A stretch of DNA of 64,000 nt, from contig NZ_LT828648.1 of NCBI RefSeq assembly GCF_900169565.1, positions 1,738,876 through 1,802,875 of the forward strand, in the 5' to 3' direction. Positions 44,400 to 51,436 of the stretch are shown here, piece by piece. Each line of letters starts with the position of its first letter. Position 1 is the stretch's first letter. Below the pieces are notes generated by a model. It was not told the origin of the DNA. It was given only the letters and a program-made list of their open reading frames with translations, and searched no databases. The translations under genes were made by a program, and so were the position numbers. This stretch comes from Nitrospira japonica. GTDB lineage: Bacteria > Nitrospirota > Nitrospiria > Nitrospirales > Nitrospiraceae.

Positions 44400-44600
44400 T
44401 TAGTGCACCAGCGCTTTCACGCGCTTGTACGCGAACACGGTCAGCGCCACGCCGATAAACGCGACGCCCCAGGCAATCAAATCCGCCTTGACGCTGGTAA
44501 TCGTCGTGGTGGATGTCGCATCCACCGGGAACACCTGGGCGAATGCCGGCAGGGCCATTAGCACCAGGATCACCATCCCGACTCCGATTCGAATCTTCAT
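44400..44600 (-). CDS. Major coat protein candidate (pVIII-like)
   Basis: The ATG at 44600 follows AAAGGAGGTG, a near-perfect ribosome site. The product is 66 residues: a signal peptide (VILVLMALPAFAQ) cleaved to leave about 45 residues, an acidic/polar start (VFPVDATSTTTITSVKADL), a hydrophobic helix (IAWGVAFIGVALTVFAYKRV) and a basic end (KRVKALVH). That is the layout of filamentous phage major coat proteins. It is too short for most gene finders. The surrounding Zot and Rep genes support the call. Confidence 0.75.
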   Translation of the reverse strand: MKIRIGVGMVILVLMALPAFAQVFPVDATSTTTITSVKADLIAWGVAFIGVALTVFAYKRVKALVH

Positions 44601-44623
44601 GGCTCTCACCTCCTTTCGGTGCC

Positions 44624-44731
44624 CTATTTCGTCTCGCCCAGGAGCAGCTTCACGATCACCCCGACCGTGAAGCCTCCGAGAAAGAACGCGGCACTCCAAT
44701 AGACCATGGCATCGATCACCGCTTGCGTCAT
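44624..44731 (-). CDS. Small membrane protein (35 aa), pVII/pIX-like
   Basis: The ATG at 44731 begins MTQAVIDAMVYWSAAFFLGG and ends GVIVKLLLGETK. A single hydrophobic helix and a size of 35 residues match pVII/pIX-type minor coat proteins. It is separated from zot by two bases and from the pVIII-like gene by 23 bases, so it is part of the same transcript. Confidence 0.55.
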   Translation of the reverse strand: MTQAVIDAMVYWSAAFFLGGFTVGVIVKLLLGETK

Positions 44732-44733
44732 GG

Positions 44734-45888
44734 CTACCTCGGCGGCTCCGTCCCTTGATCCAAGATCGCAGGCGAGCGATCGCTCGTGATGAGATCAGCC
44801 GGCGACGCAACGCCCGACTGATCCACGCGTGCCGATGTCGGCGCGACCAATGGGTCTGTGCGAGTCGGCAGCCGACTAGGTGCGAGAACCGGCTCGGGCA
44901 TCGACCCTGCCGATCCCGACTGAGGAGATACTGTCCCGCCCCAGAGTACGCCCGACCCCTTGAGGACTTTCACGCCTCGGGACGTGACCGCCTGCACGGT
45001 CCCCCCCGATTCGGCCGCAATCTCATCGACCGTGAGCAAGCGGCCGTCGTCCGTGACCCACAACCAGTCCGCTCCACCCTGACGGGGATCACTCATCCCA
45101 CCCTGAATGCGGATCGGATGCACGACAGGACGCGATCCTGAGGGCTCAGGCTCTTGGGGTGTGCGTGTGATCGCCGCGACAGGAACACGGACTGGCGGTG
45201 GCGGCAGAGTCGTGCCGCCCCCGAAGGTTCCCCCACCAAAGAGAAACCAGCTCAGGGCCACACACAGACCGAGTGCGCCGAGGATAATTGAGGGGGAACG
45301 CAAGATCGAGCGCACGTGCCGCACCTCCTTCGTGGATGTCGCATAGGACCCGTAATAGGCGTAGACAGTCGGCTCATAGGTGCCGGTGAAGCCGCGAATG
45401 ATCTCGAGCTCTTCCGGATTCCCGCGTACAAAAGCCTGATAGCGGTTCTTGAAGCCGAAGCGGTCCAGACGGCGAAACTTCGTCGTCATTTCGACCACGC
45501 GCGTGACCCCGGAGGTCACCTGGCGATAGTCCTGACAGATGAGCAACACATCGATGCCATAGTGACGATGCGTCTCCAGCCAGCGGAGAATCTCGCCATG
45601 AAGCTTCTGTTGGGCCCGGAAGACGGTTTGGCACTCATCGATAAACACGGCCGAACCAGGATCCACTTTGGTGAGCTGATCCAGGACTTCGGCTCCAGAC
45701 GACCAGACGGTGATCTGTTGCTGCAGTTCCTCGAGCGGTCGGCCTTCGAACTTCGCGAGCCGATCCAGGTAAAACCCATCGACGTAGACATAAATCCGCC
45801 GGCCTTTCCGGACCCAGGGCAACAAGTACTCGGCGACCGCATGATAGCTCTTCCCCGCCCCTGGCACGCCTTCGAGGAGTTCAATCAT
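44734..45888 (-). CDS. zot: Zot/pI-family phage assembly ATPase
   Basis: A 384-residue protein. The start at 45888 (MIELLEGVPGAGKSYHAV) overlaps the stop of the upstream gene. Walker A is EGVPGAGKSY and Walker B SAVFIDECQTVF. One transmembrane helix (IILGALGLCVALSWFLFGG) follows at about residues 195-215, and the C-terminal part is a periplasmic, Pro/Ser-rich region. This is the layout of gpI/Zot proteins that drive extrusion of filamentous phage through the envelope. Its presence is the strongest marker for an inovirus here. No secretin (pIV) gene is nearby, so a host secretin may be used, as in CTXphi. Confidence 0.9.
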   Translation of the reverse strand: MIELLEGVPGAGKSYHAVAEYLLPWVRKGRRIYVYVDGFYLDRLAKFEGRPLEELQQQITVWSSGAEVLDQLTKVDPGSAVFIDECQTVFRAQQKLHGEILRWLETHRHYGIDVLLICQDYRQVTSGVTRVVEMTTKFRRLDRFGFKNRYQAFVRGNPEELEIIRGFTGTYEPTVYAYYGSYATSTKEVRHVRSILRSPSIILGALGLCVALSWFLFGGGTFGGGTTLPPPPVRVPVAAITRTPQEPEPSGSRPVVHPIRIQGGMSDPRQGGADWLWVTDDGRLLTVDEIAAESGGTVQAVTSRGVKVLKGSGVLWGGTVSPQSGSAGSMPEPVLAPSRLPTRTDPLVAPTSARVDQSGVASPADLITSDRSPAILDQGTEPPR

Positions 45889-46163
45889 TAGGACCCCCAT
45901 CGGACAAACGGCACGGATTGCAGGGTGAACCGCACCAGCATCGCCGTCGCGATGATCGCCACGGCTTGCGCCATGCCCGTGGCGCCGAGAATCCACGCGT
46001 ATTGCGCGGGGATCACGGGCACGGTGAGGCTGCCCGTGCCAAGTGAGGCGAGGATCGCATCGGCCGGCCCGAGCACCGAATCCCAGGCATTGAGCGCAAT
46101 GTCCGTGAGCTTCGCGAGCAGATCGAGGAGCCAGCAGTAGATGAGATTCAGGATGGCGGTCAT
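45888..46163 (-). CDS. pVI-like minor coat/membrane protein
   Basis: The ATG at 46163 gives MTAILNLIYCWLLDLLAKL and 91 residues. Three hydrophobic stretches are visible (LIYCWLLDLLA, GTGSLTVPVIPAQYAWILGA, MAQAVAIIATAMLVRFTL). This resembles the DUF2523/pVI family that sits between pIII and pI genes in filamentous phages. It overlaps zot by one base and the upstream pIII-like gene by four bases. Confidence 0.68.
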   Translation of the reverse strand: MTAILNLIYCWLLDLLAKLTDIALNAWDSVLGPADAILASLGTGSLTVPVIPAQYAWILGATGMAQAVAIIATAMLVRFTLQSVPFVRWGS

Positions 46164-47383
46164 GCGCCTCCTACGAAGATGATCCGATACGCCGCGAACC
46201 CCGCCCCCGCGATGGTGAGGGTTCGCAGGACGGTGAACACGGCTGCCCATTGGTTGAAATCGACCTGATGCGTGCCCCACATCGTGGACGTGAACGTGAT
46301 GGTAGGCAACGCCTCCGGCCAGGCTAATGTCTGCAAGAGGGACACCGCACTGAGCATGCCTGAGCCTTGCCAGGTCGTGATGTGCGCTTGGAGGACGGAG
46401 CCGAACGACCGCGCATCATGGTCGGCGCCGCTACAGCTCACCGACGCACTTTCCTGGGTGGCCTCCGTCGTGGATCCATCCGGATTGGTCGTGGTCGTCG
46501 TGGTACTCGTGCTCGTCTGGGTCGCCGGGACTGTCTGCGTTCCAGCCGGCTTCGGGGCATTCGGATCCACGACCGCGTCCGTGGATGTCACTTGACCGAT
46601 CGGCTTCACCGTCGTCGGGATCTCAGTCGGCGATACCGCCGTACTCGTCGTCGTTGCCGCAGGGGTCGCACTCGCGCCTTGTCCGAGGGGCGTCGTATTG
46701 CTCTCAATCGATTTCGGATCCGACGCCGGGAGCGCCGCGACATAGTCTTGAATCTGTTGGGCCGTGGCCACGCCCACACCCGAGCGGACCAGATTAGTGG
46801 CTGAGGATCCGTCATAGACATACCGGAACGTCTGCACACAGCTGTTCCGACCACTATTCCACGCTTCGCCCAAGTTCGAGAACCAGGGCAGCGGAAACGC
46901 GACCGGTTGGACGTTCAACCCGCAAGTGGCTTGGGTCTTGCCAGGGATCGCCACGGTGACAATCTGAGCTTGCCCCGCTGTACAGCTGGGATACAGACAG
47001 GATTGGGCCGCTTCCAGCGCCGCGCCGTTGGGGAGGACCACGCCGGTGCCGCTTTGGAGATTCGAGGGGGCGGCGGCTTGCTTCACGGCCTGGAGTTCTG
47101 TGTCGCTGTAATGCATCTGATACAGCGCCAGTCCCACAGAGACCCCCAATGCCGCCCAGCCGATCGGGCCCGTCACCAACCGCACAGCCACCGAGGCCGG
47201 CGAGGTGACCGCCGCCGCTTGGGCGACGGTCGAGAGCAAGGCCGCGCGATTCGCTCCGAGATAGAGGAGTTTCGAGGAATCCGTCGCCACCCGGACATAG
47301 CCCGTCGCACTGACTAAGGCGAAGGCCGGGGTGACGGCCCACACCCAGGCCATCACCCCGATCATGAGCAGATACAGGCTCAA
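46160..47383 (-). CDS. pIII-like adsorption/attachment protein candidate
   Basis: About 407 residues from a TTG at 47383 (ATG at 47365 would remove six). A signal-type hydrophobic start (MIGVMAWVWAVTPAFALVSA) is followed by a Cys-containing exported region (SCLYPSCTAG, CGLNVQPV, NSCVQTF), a Thr/Ser/Pro-rich linker (TTTSTAVSPTEIPTTVK, STSTTTTTTNPDGSTTE), and a C-terminal hydrophobic helix (LTIAGAGFAAYRIIFVGGA). The layout matches pIII/Orf-U-type adsorption proteins: signal, receptor domain, flexible linker, membrane anchor. Sequence identity of receptor-binding proteins is usually poor, so the call rests on architecture and position. Confidence 0.7.
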   Translation of the reverse strand: MSLYLLMIGVMAWVWAVTPAFALVSATGYVRVATDSSKLLYLGANRAALLSTVAQAAAVTSPASVAVRLVTGPIGWAALGVSVGLALYQMHYSDTELQAVKQAAAPSNLQSGTGVVLPNGAALEAAQSCLYPSCTAGQAQIVTVAIPGKTQATCGLNVQPVAFPLPWFSNLGEAWNSGRNSCVQTFRYVYDGSSATNLVRSGVGVATAQQIQDYVAALPASDPKSIESNTTPLGQGASATPAATTTSTAVSPTEIPTTVKPIGQVTSTDAVVDPNAPKPAGTQTVPATQTSTSTTTTTTNPDGSTTEATQESASVSCSGADHDARSFGSVLQAHITTWQGSGMLSAVSLLQTLAWPEALPTITFTSTMWGTHQVDFNQWAAVFTVLRTLTIAGAGFAAYRIIFVGGA

Positions 47384-47385
47384 CG

Positions 47386-47481
47386 CTAAGATCGCCCCAC
47401 CCCGATGCCGGTCATGAACAGGAGGATCAGCAGGCAGGCGAACAGGAATTGCTCGGCGATCCCCGGATCGGTCCATGTCAT
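47386..47481 (-). CDS. Small membrane protein (31 aa)
   Basis: The ATG at 47481 gives MTWTDPGIAEQFLFACLLIL and ends GIGVGRS. It has one hydrophobic helix and a GGGAG ribosome site just upstream. It lies between the pV-like and pIII-like genes, two bases before the TTG start of the latter, where pVII/pIX-type coat genes often occur in filamentous phages. Confidence 0.5.
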   Translation of the reverse strand: MTWTDPGIAEQFLFACLLILLFMTGIGVGRS

Positions 47482-47508
47482 GCCGGTCTCCCTTCATGCT
47501 GATCACGC

Positions 47509-47799
47509 CTACTTCTCCGGGCCTTTGGTTCCGGGCGTGATGATCCCAGGCTGATAGCCCGTGACATCGAGAAACCGTTGCCCTTTGAATTCCCGGAGGT
47601 TCACCGTGATCTGGCACGGCTTCATCTTGTTCGCCTCCATGAGCTTGTAGAGGTGCTCATGGTCTTCCGAGACGCTCGCTTCGAGGGTGGAGGTATCCTC
47701 CTCGAAGTAGAGCACGGCATTGCGGAAGATCCGTTTCCCGTCCTGACTGGGTCGAGCCTTGACCCCCATCACCACGCAGTGCCCCACGAATCTGGACAT
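47509..47799 (-). CDS. pV-like single-stranded DNA-binding protein candidate
   Basis: The start at 47799 (MSRFVGHCVVMGVKARPSQD) gives 96 residues, a small beta-rich protein with basic and aromatic residues (RIFRNAVLYFEEDT, QITVNLREFKGQRFLDVTGY) and a tail PGTKGPEK. This is the usual size and position (just after the replication initiator) of the phage ssDNA-binding protein that coats the genome before assembly. The assignment is based on position and shape, not on a specific motif. Confidence 0.6.
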   Translation of the reverse strand: MSRFVGHCVVMGVKARPSQDGKRIFRNAVLYFEEDTSTLEASVSEDHEHLYKLMEANKMKPCQITVNLREFKGQRFLDVTGYQPGIITPGTKGPEK

Positions 47800-47800
47800 C

Positions 47801-47974
47801 TCACCGCTCCCTTCCGTCCCACCGGAACCAGCCTTGCTGGAGGTGGGACCATAAAAAGACGAACACGGTGCCACAACTCCGACACCGGCCCCGCAACCGA
47901 GGCCCGCACATGTAGAGCCTTAGGGTGCCGTGCTCGCACAGCCGGCAGCGAAGCCGTCGGTCGGCTTCCACCAC
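47801..47974 (-). CDS. Small zinc-ribbon protein of the prophage
   Basis: From a GTG at 47974 (or 47971) the product has 57 residues with two CxxC knuckles (RLRCRLCEHG and RGRCRSCGTV) and an aromatic/basic C-terminus. It overlaps the end of the replication gene and ends one base before the pV-like gene. It could bind DNA or regulate phage genes. The start is uncertain; a longer in-frame ATG start at 48043 lies inside the replication gene. Confidence 0.5.
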   Translation of the reverse strand: MVEADRRLRCRLCEHGTLRLYMCGPRLRGRCRSCGTVFVFLWSHLQQGWFRWDGRER

Positions 47975-48954
47975 CGGACCCTCTTCAACACTTGCTGGGC
48001 GTCTTGGCCTTTGGCCAAGAGCGCGTAATGCTTGGCGCGCCATCGTTCCACTCCTTCGATAATGATGCTGACTAACCAGCGTTCACCGGCTTCCGGATGC
48101 ACACAGAGCAACCCCAGCATGGGGGAGAGACTCTTCGCCGCCCATTGCTTCACGTCCTCGATCTGTTTGACGGCTTTGACCACCTCCAACTTGGCCCGTT
48201 GCATGCCCTCCGTGAGGGTCTTCCACCAACTCAGCAAGGGCGCGTGGTAGCGATCTTTCGGATCGTCCTCTCGAGTGCAATCGCGAAAATCCAAGGCTGT
48301 GCGGAACACGCCGACGATGTAGCTCTGAAACCGGTCCTGATCGAGGACGGAGAGGGCTAACCCCACCGCCTGCGCCCGCTCATCCTTCCATTCCATTTCC
48401 CACCGGACCCAGGGGCCCTCCACCACGATCCCTTTGCTCTGTTGCTGGGCCGCTTTGTCATAGATACGCACGTAGGTATCGGAATGCCGGGACCCCATGC
48501 AGAGCGTCTTGCCCGTGTCCGCGCCGGAGCCGAGATCCAGACCCGCGATCAGTTGGGACTTCCGAAAGTGAGAGACACAATGGCCGGCCACGACCGCGGC
48601 ATACACGGCCTCGACCTCAATGATGCCGCTGCGATCATCCAGCGCCACATCCAGGCGCCCAAAATGGCCGTCTTTCGCGAAGACCCACTGCGCCACCGCC
48701 TGAAACTGTTCATAGGTCCAGCCGCTCAACAGTTCTTGCGAGAGATCCACATGCACTTCCTGCGGGGCCCGTTTCGCACCGGTCCCGATGCGGCCGTATC
48801 CGCCGGTTTGGCCGCGACAGATCCAACTCCGTCCATAGCCGAGAAAGCCCTTCTCATCGGCAACCCAGTCGCCACCGACGAGGGTCATCGCCTCCTCGAC
48901 GGTCGCCTGGGGAACCGTGAATCGCAGCCAACCGAGGGAACAGGTCCAACTCAT
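47920..48954 (-). CDS. Phage rolling-circle replication initiator (RstA/Rep_trans-like)
   Basis: A 344-residue protein with the phage/plasmid replication initiator pattern: SCSLGWLRFTVP at the start, HFGRLDVALDDRSG, and TYVRIYDKAAQQQSKG with the conserved R-YDK segment found in Rep_trans proteins (PF02486). These nick the double-strand origin and start rolling-circle copying. It is the first large gene of the minus-strand prophage run and overlaps the HTH gene upstream by four bases. Confidence 0.83.
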   Translation of the reverse strand: MSWTCSLGWLRFTVPQATVEEAMTLVGGDWVADEKGFLGYGRSWICRGQTGGYGRIGTGAKRAPQEVHVDLSQELLSGWTYEQFQAVAQWVFAKDGHFGRLDVALDDRSGIIEVEAVYAAVVAGHCVSHFRKSQLIAGLDLGSGADTGKTLCMGSRHSDTYVRIYDKAAQQQSKGIVVEGPWVRWEMEWKDERAQAVGLALSVLDQDRFQSYIVGVFRTALDFRDCTREDDPKDRYHAPLLSWWKTLTEGMQRAKLEVVKAVKQIEDVKQWAAKSLSPMLGLLCVHPEAGERWLVSIIIEGVERWRAKHYALLAKGQDAQQVLKRVRWWKPTDGFAAGCASTAP

Positions 48955-49259
48955 GAATGCCTCCGTGGATCCTTTTGGAAATTGCGCCCCCGTTTTACCG
49001 TCCGGGGGCTGTTCGACCCGGTGCGCCGCCGGCTGGCGCCGCCGGCTGCACCGCGCTCCTTGTCAGCCTTCACTTCCGAAGTGTCGAAGCGCCGTTTGCC
49101 ATTGCGGGTCATCGCCCGGCGCACGTCGTCCAGATCAAAGAGCGCCATGCGGCAGAGACACTGCACGGGAATCTCTTGCTTCCGATACGCGCGCTGCACC
49201 GATTTCACACTCACGCCGAGTGCACTGGCCAATTCCTTCACGTTCAGCAAGGCCTTCAT
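48951..49259 (-). CDS. Prophage helix-turn-helix regulator
   Basis: A 102-residue protein. The N-terminal 55 residues form a helix-turn-helix (LNVKELASALGVSVKSVQRA, LFDLDDVRRAM) of the excisionase/MerR-like type. The remainder is Arg/Lys/Gly-rich and probably disordered. It overlaps the initiator gene by four bases (ATGA) and is the first gene of the phage transcript, consistent with control of replication or lysogeny. Confidence 0.72.
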   Translation of the reverse strand: MKALLNVKELASALGVSVKSVQRAYRKQEIPVQCLCRMALFDLDDVRRAMTRNGKRRFDTSEVKADKERGAAGGASRRRTGSNSPRTVKRGRNFQKDPRRHS

Positions 49260-49616
49260 TCAAATCCCCTTTCTCACGCCCGATGCTGGCGCGGAGCATA
49301 GTGAATCGATGACGAGGTGAATAGGACCCTGTTTAGGCCTGATGCGTACTCCTAAGGACAGATGAGGACAAAGCAGTCAGTATGGGCAGGAGGAATAAAG
49401 CAGAGCATTCCGAAATAAATCAAACAGGTGAAGCTAGGGCCGAAACTACTTCGCCAATTGACAACGACGGCATTTCAACGAGAAACACCGATTTCGCGAG
49501 GTGGAGTACGTACCGATACCAAGGTTGAATGCATCTGAAGGGTAGGGCCGGAAAAAATTCGGAACGATGGTTTAAAGCGCACACGACCTATTGACAGGCA
49601 GTGCATGCTGATGGTA
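49260..49616. other. Intergenic region at right of prophage genes, about 360 bp
   Basis: No gene is supported. It is expected to hold the phage promoter, and possibly the origin and the right boundary, but no copy of the tRNA-Thr 3' end was seen here. Confidence 0.4.
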
Positions 49617-49635
49617 AATGCAACTCGATTGCATT
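49591..49635 (+). promoter_or_regulatory. Promoter with inverted-repeat operator upstream of fur/zur-like gene
   Basis: TTGACA (49591-49596), an 18-bp spacer and TAAATG (49615-49620). A perfect 7-bp inverted repeat AATGCAA-N5-TTGCATT (49617-49635) overlaps the -10 and the predicted start. Such a site fits autorepression by the encoded Fur-family protein. Confidence 0.55.
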
Positions 49636-49641
49636 AACACT

Positions 49642-50061
49642 ATGAACACATCCTCACTCACTCATAGGCTAAAGGCCAGTGGCAAGAAACTCACACAGGC
49701 TAGGCAGGCCATTCTCACGATCCTGGAGGGTAGCCAGCTTCCAATTACTGCGGCGGAAGTGCATGCGCGGCTCATGAAGGCGCATATGCCCGCCGATCGT
49801 GTCACGGTATATCGCAATCTGTCCCTACTTGAAAAGTTGCGATTGGTGAATACGGTCGGTTTTCATGATGGTCAAATGCGATACGAGATCCATTCTGGGC
49901 GTGAGCATCATCACCATATCCAGTGCCTTACGTGCGGTAAGATTGCCGATCTCATGCTCTGTCCCTTGGAGAAATTGACGCAACTCGTGGAGAAGCAAAC
50001 TCGCTTTTCTGTTGATCGTCATGCACTAGAATTTTTTGGCTGGTGCCCACAGTGTCGATGA
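49642..50061 (+). CDS. Fur-family metalloregulator, probably Zur-like
   Basis: A 139-residue Fur-family repressor. The winged helix is in KKLTQARQAILTILEGSQLP and ADRVTVYRNLSLLEKLRLV. The metal sites include REHHHHIQCLTCGKI (His cluster and CxxC) and the second CxxC at the C-terminus (FGWCPQCR). Context argues for zinc: paralogues of S18 and S14 without zinc ligands and a COG0523 GTPase follow within 6 kb. The start at 49642 gives MNTSSLTHRLKASG; the in-frame ATG at 49618 lies in the operator. It overlaps the next gene by four bases (ATGA). Confidence 0.85.
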   Translation: MNTSSLTHRLKASGKKLTQARQAILTILEGSQLPITAAEVHARLMKAHMPADRVTVYRNLSLLEKLRLVNTVGFHDGQMRYEIHSGREHHHHIQCLTCGKIADLMLCPLEKLTQLVEKQTRFSVDRHALEFFGWCPQCR

Positions 50062-50357
50062 GATCCTCCATAGCGATACGGGGCAGCTGGATGCTGCTGA
50101 TTCTGTATGTGCTCTTGGCGTTATCCCTGCAACCTCTCCTACTGGAGCATGTCTTTGCCGCAGGCTCAGCGCATGAGCATTCTGACCAGGATGTCTGCGC
50201 TTGGCTAGACCATGCGGCAAGTGCGGGGCTCCAGTCGATCAAACCGCCAGCTTCGCTTCTACAGTGTCTACTCGCATCTCCACTACCGGTTGATATTGCC
50301 TTTCCCACTGCCGAATCCTTCTTCGATCCAATTCGCGGTCCACCTCTTCTCAGCTAG
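50058..50357 (+). CDS. Small secreted HEHSD-motif protein, copy A
   Basis: A 99-residue protein with a signal or anchor helix (SWMLLILYVLLALSLQPLLL) and a short mature part containing AHEHSDQDVCAWLDHAASAG. Histidines, a Cys and an Asp are arranged like a metal-binding site. I do not recognise a named family. It overlaps the Fur/Zur-like gene by four bases, so it is in its operon. Copies B (53935-54234) and C (51024-51404, diverged) share the HEHSDxDxCxWxxH pattern. A periplasmic zinc or iron role is inferred from context. Confidence 0.7.
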   Translation: MRSSIAIRGSWMLLILYVLLALSLQPLLLEHVFAAGSAHEHSDQDVCAWLDHAASAGLQSIKPPASLLQCLLASPLPVDIAFPTAESFFDPIRGPPLLS

Positions 50358-50393
50358 CGATCACAACTCATTGCCGCTGTTGACACTTTCCTG

Positions 50394-50410
50394 CTTCCCA
50401 TAGCGGGAAG
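50394..50410 (+). terminator. Weak hairpin terminator candidate
   Basis: CTTCCC-ATAGC-GGGAAG, six base pairs, followed within a few bases by gtgttt. It is conserved in the second copy of the duplication with one substitution, but the T-run is poor. Confidence 0.35.
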
Positions 50411-50432
50411 GTCCGTGTTTCTTGCACTTGGA

Positions 50433-51023
50433 CGAGCTCAATACCCACTCGTTCTATGCAGTCCTGCAGTTACGAGTGTGACGCCATCGGTTCGGCTACC
50501 GACGGTGAGTAGATAAGTCTAATGGACGCGAACGATGAACGCTCCCTGAATGGCGGGCTGCCAATCGCGCACGATAAGGTGTCGCGGCAGTCGTCAAATG
50601 CATTCGAGGAGGTTAGATCCACAGTTACAGATTGGCGAAATGCCGCATTCAACAATCGCCTTCAGGTGATTTGTTCTACTGGGACACTCGAGCATACAGG
50701 AGATAGACATGCGTAACCGACAAATATTGGGAGTGTGGAACAATGTTCACAGGTAAGAATCTCTTTGTACTTGATCCTGAGCAGCGCCGCTCAGGTTGTA
50801 CTCCACCGTTACGAGTCATGAGGGCATCGAAGAGTTTCCACCTGATCATAACCCCGAAGCGAAGGGCGCGGGCCATTCGAAACGCCAGATGGACAGTGCG
50901 AGCGCACAAGTTCGCACAGCGATGCCGTCCCCATCGCGACTAAGGCAACCGCTGATCTCGGACGCGACACTGAATTAGCATGGGCGAACAATGACCATTT
51001 AGGCAGCACTCACGGCCCCTTCA
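50433..51023. other. Low-information region, 590 bp
   Basis: Short open frames exist at 50522-50716 (64 codons, product unlike anything known to me) and 50743-50943 (66 codons), but neither has a clear ribosome site or recognisable protein features. It may be decayed coding DNA or a regulatory spacer. Confidence 0.4.
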
Positions 51024-51404
51024 ATGAGACCACGCGAGACAACATACAGTCTGTTGATGAGGGGGCTCTCCATTTGGACTATTCTGTTCTTGCTGATTAT
51101 CGCGCCGCTTGCGGTTGCACAGGAAGTCCATCACGAGCTGGCAGCGGCAGATACCGATGGTCATGAACACTCGGACAATGATTTGTGTCAATGGGTTCAA
51201 CATCAAAGCTCTGCTTCGATTAACCTCAATACGCTGATTTTCTCAATCTGGGAGATTGTCCGCCAGGGTGATCTCCTTCCACAGCGGATCCCCTTTTCAG
51301 CTCAATCCGGTCTTCTGGGCCCTTCCCGCGCTCCCCCACGCTTTAACGTCCCAACGCAATCACACGCTGTAATCGGTGAGAGCCATCGGCTCGCCAATTC
51401 ATAG
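51024..51404 (+). CDS. Small secreted HEHSD-motif protein, copy C
   Basis: A 126-residue protein (or 115 from ATG 51057). The signal sequence WTILFLLIIAPLAVAQEVHH is followed by the shared motif GHEHSDNDLCQWVQHQSSAS, then a longer Pro/Arg-rich C-terminus than the other copies. It lies 32 bp before a TonB-dependent receptor gene and is probably co-transcribed with it. The HEHSDNDLC motif with flanking histidines suggests metal binding. This is an inference, and the family is unknown to me. Confidence 0.65.
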   Translation: MRPRETTYSLLMRGLSIWTILFLLIIAPLAVAQEVHHELAAADTDGHEHSDNDLCQWVQHQSSASINLNTLIFSIWEIVRQGDLLPQRIPFSAQSGLLGPSRAPPRFNVPTQSHAVIGESHRLANS

Positions 51405-51436
51405 GTTTGTCATCAACTGCATGATTGAGGGAGTTT

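Larger units (their letters stand above)
50033..50432 (+). repeat. Segmental duplication, copy 1
   Basis: About 400 bp, from the end of the fur-like gene through the small secreted protein gene to the cttgga at 50432. It is roughly 85% identical by eye to 53910-54308, with almost no indels. It includes the hairpin CTTCCC-ATAGC-GGGAAG at 50394-50410. Confidence 0.8.

Noticed and set aside
49260..49616. Expected att copy of the tRNA-Thr 3' end at the right edge of the prophage
   Set aside because: No match to the tRNA 3' sequence was found on reading the region.
50522..50943. Two short plus-strand frames between the small secreted protein genes
   Set aside because: No ribosome site, no signal or domain, and unbiased codon use.
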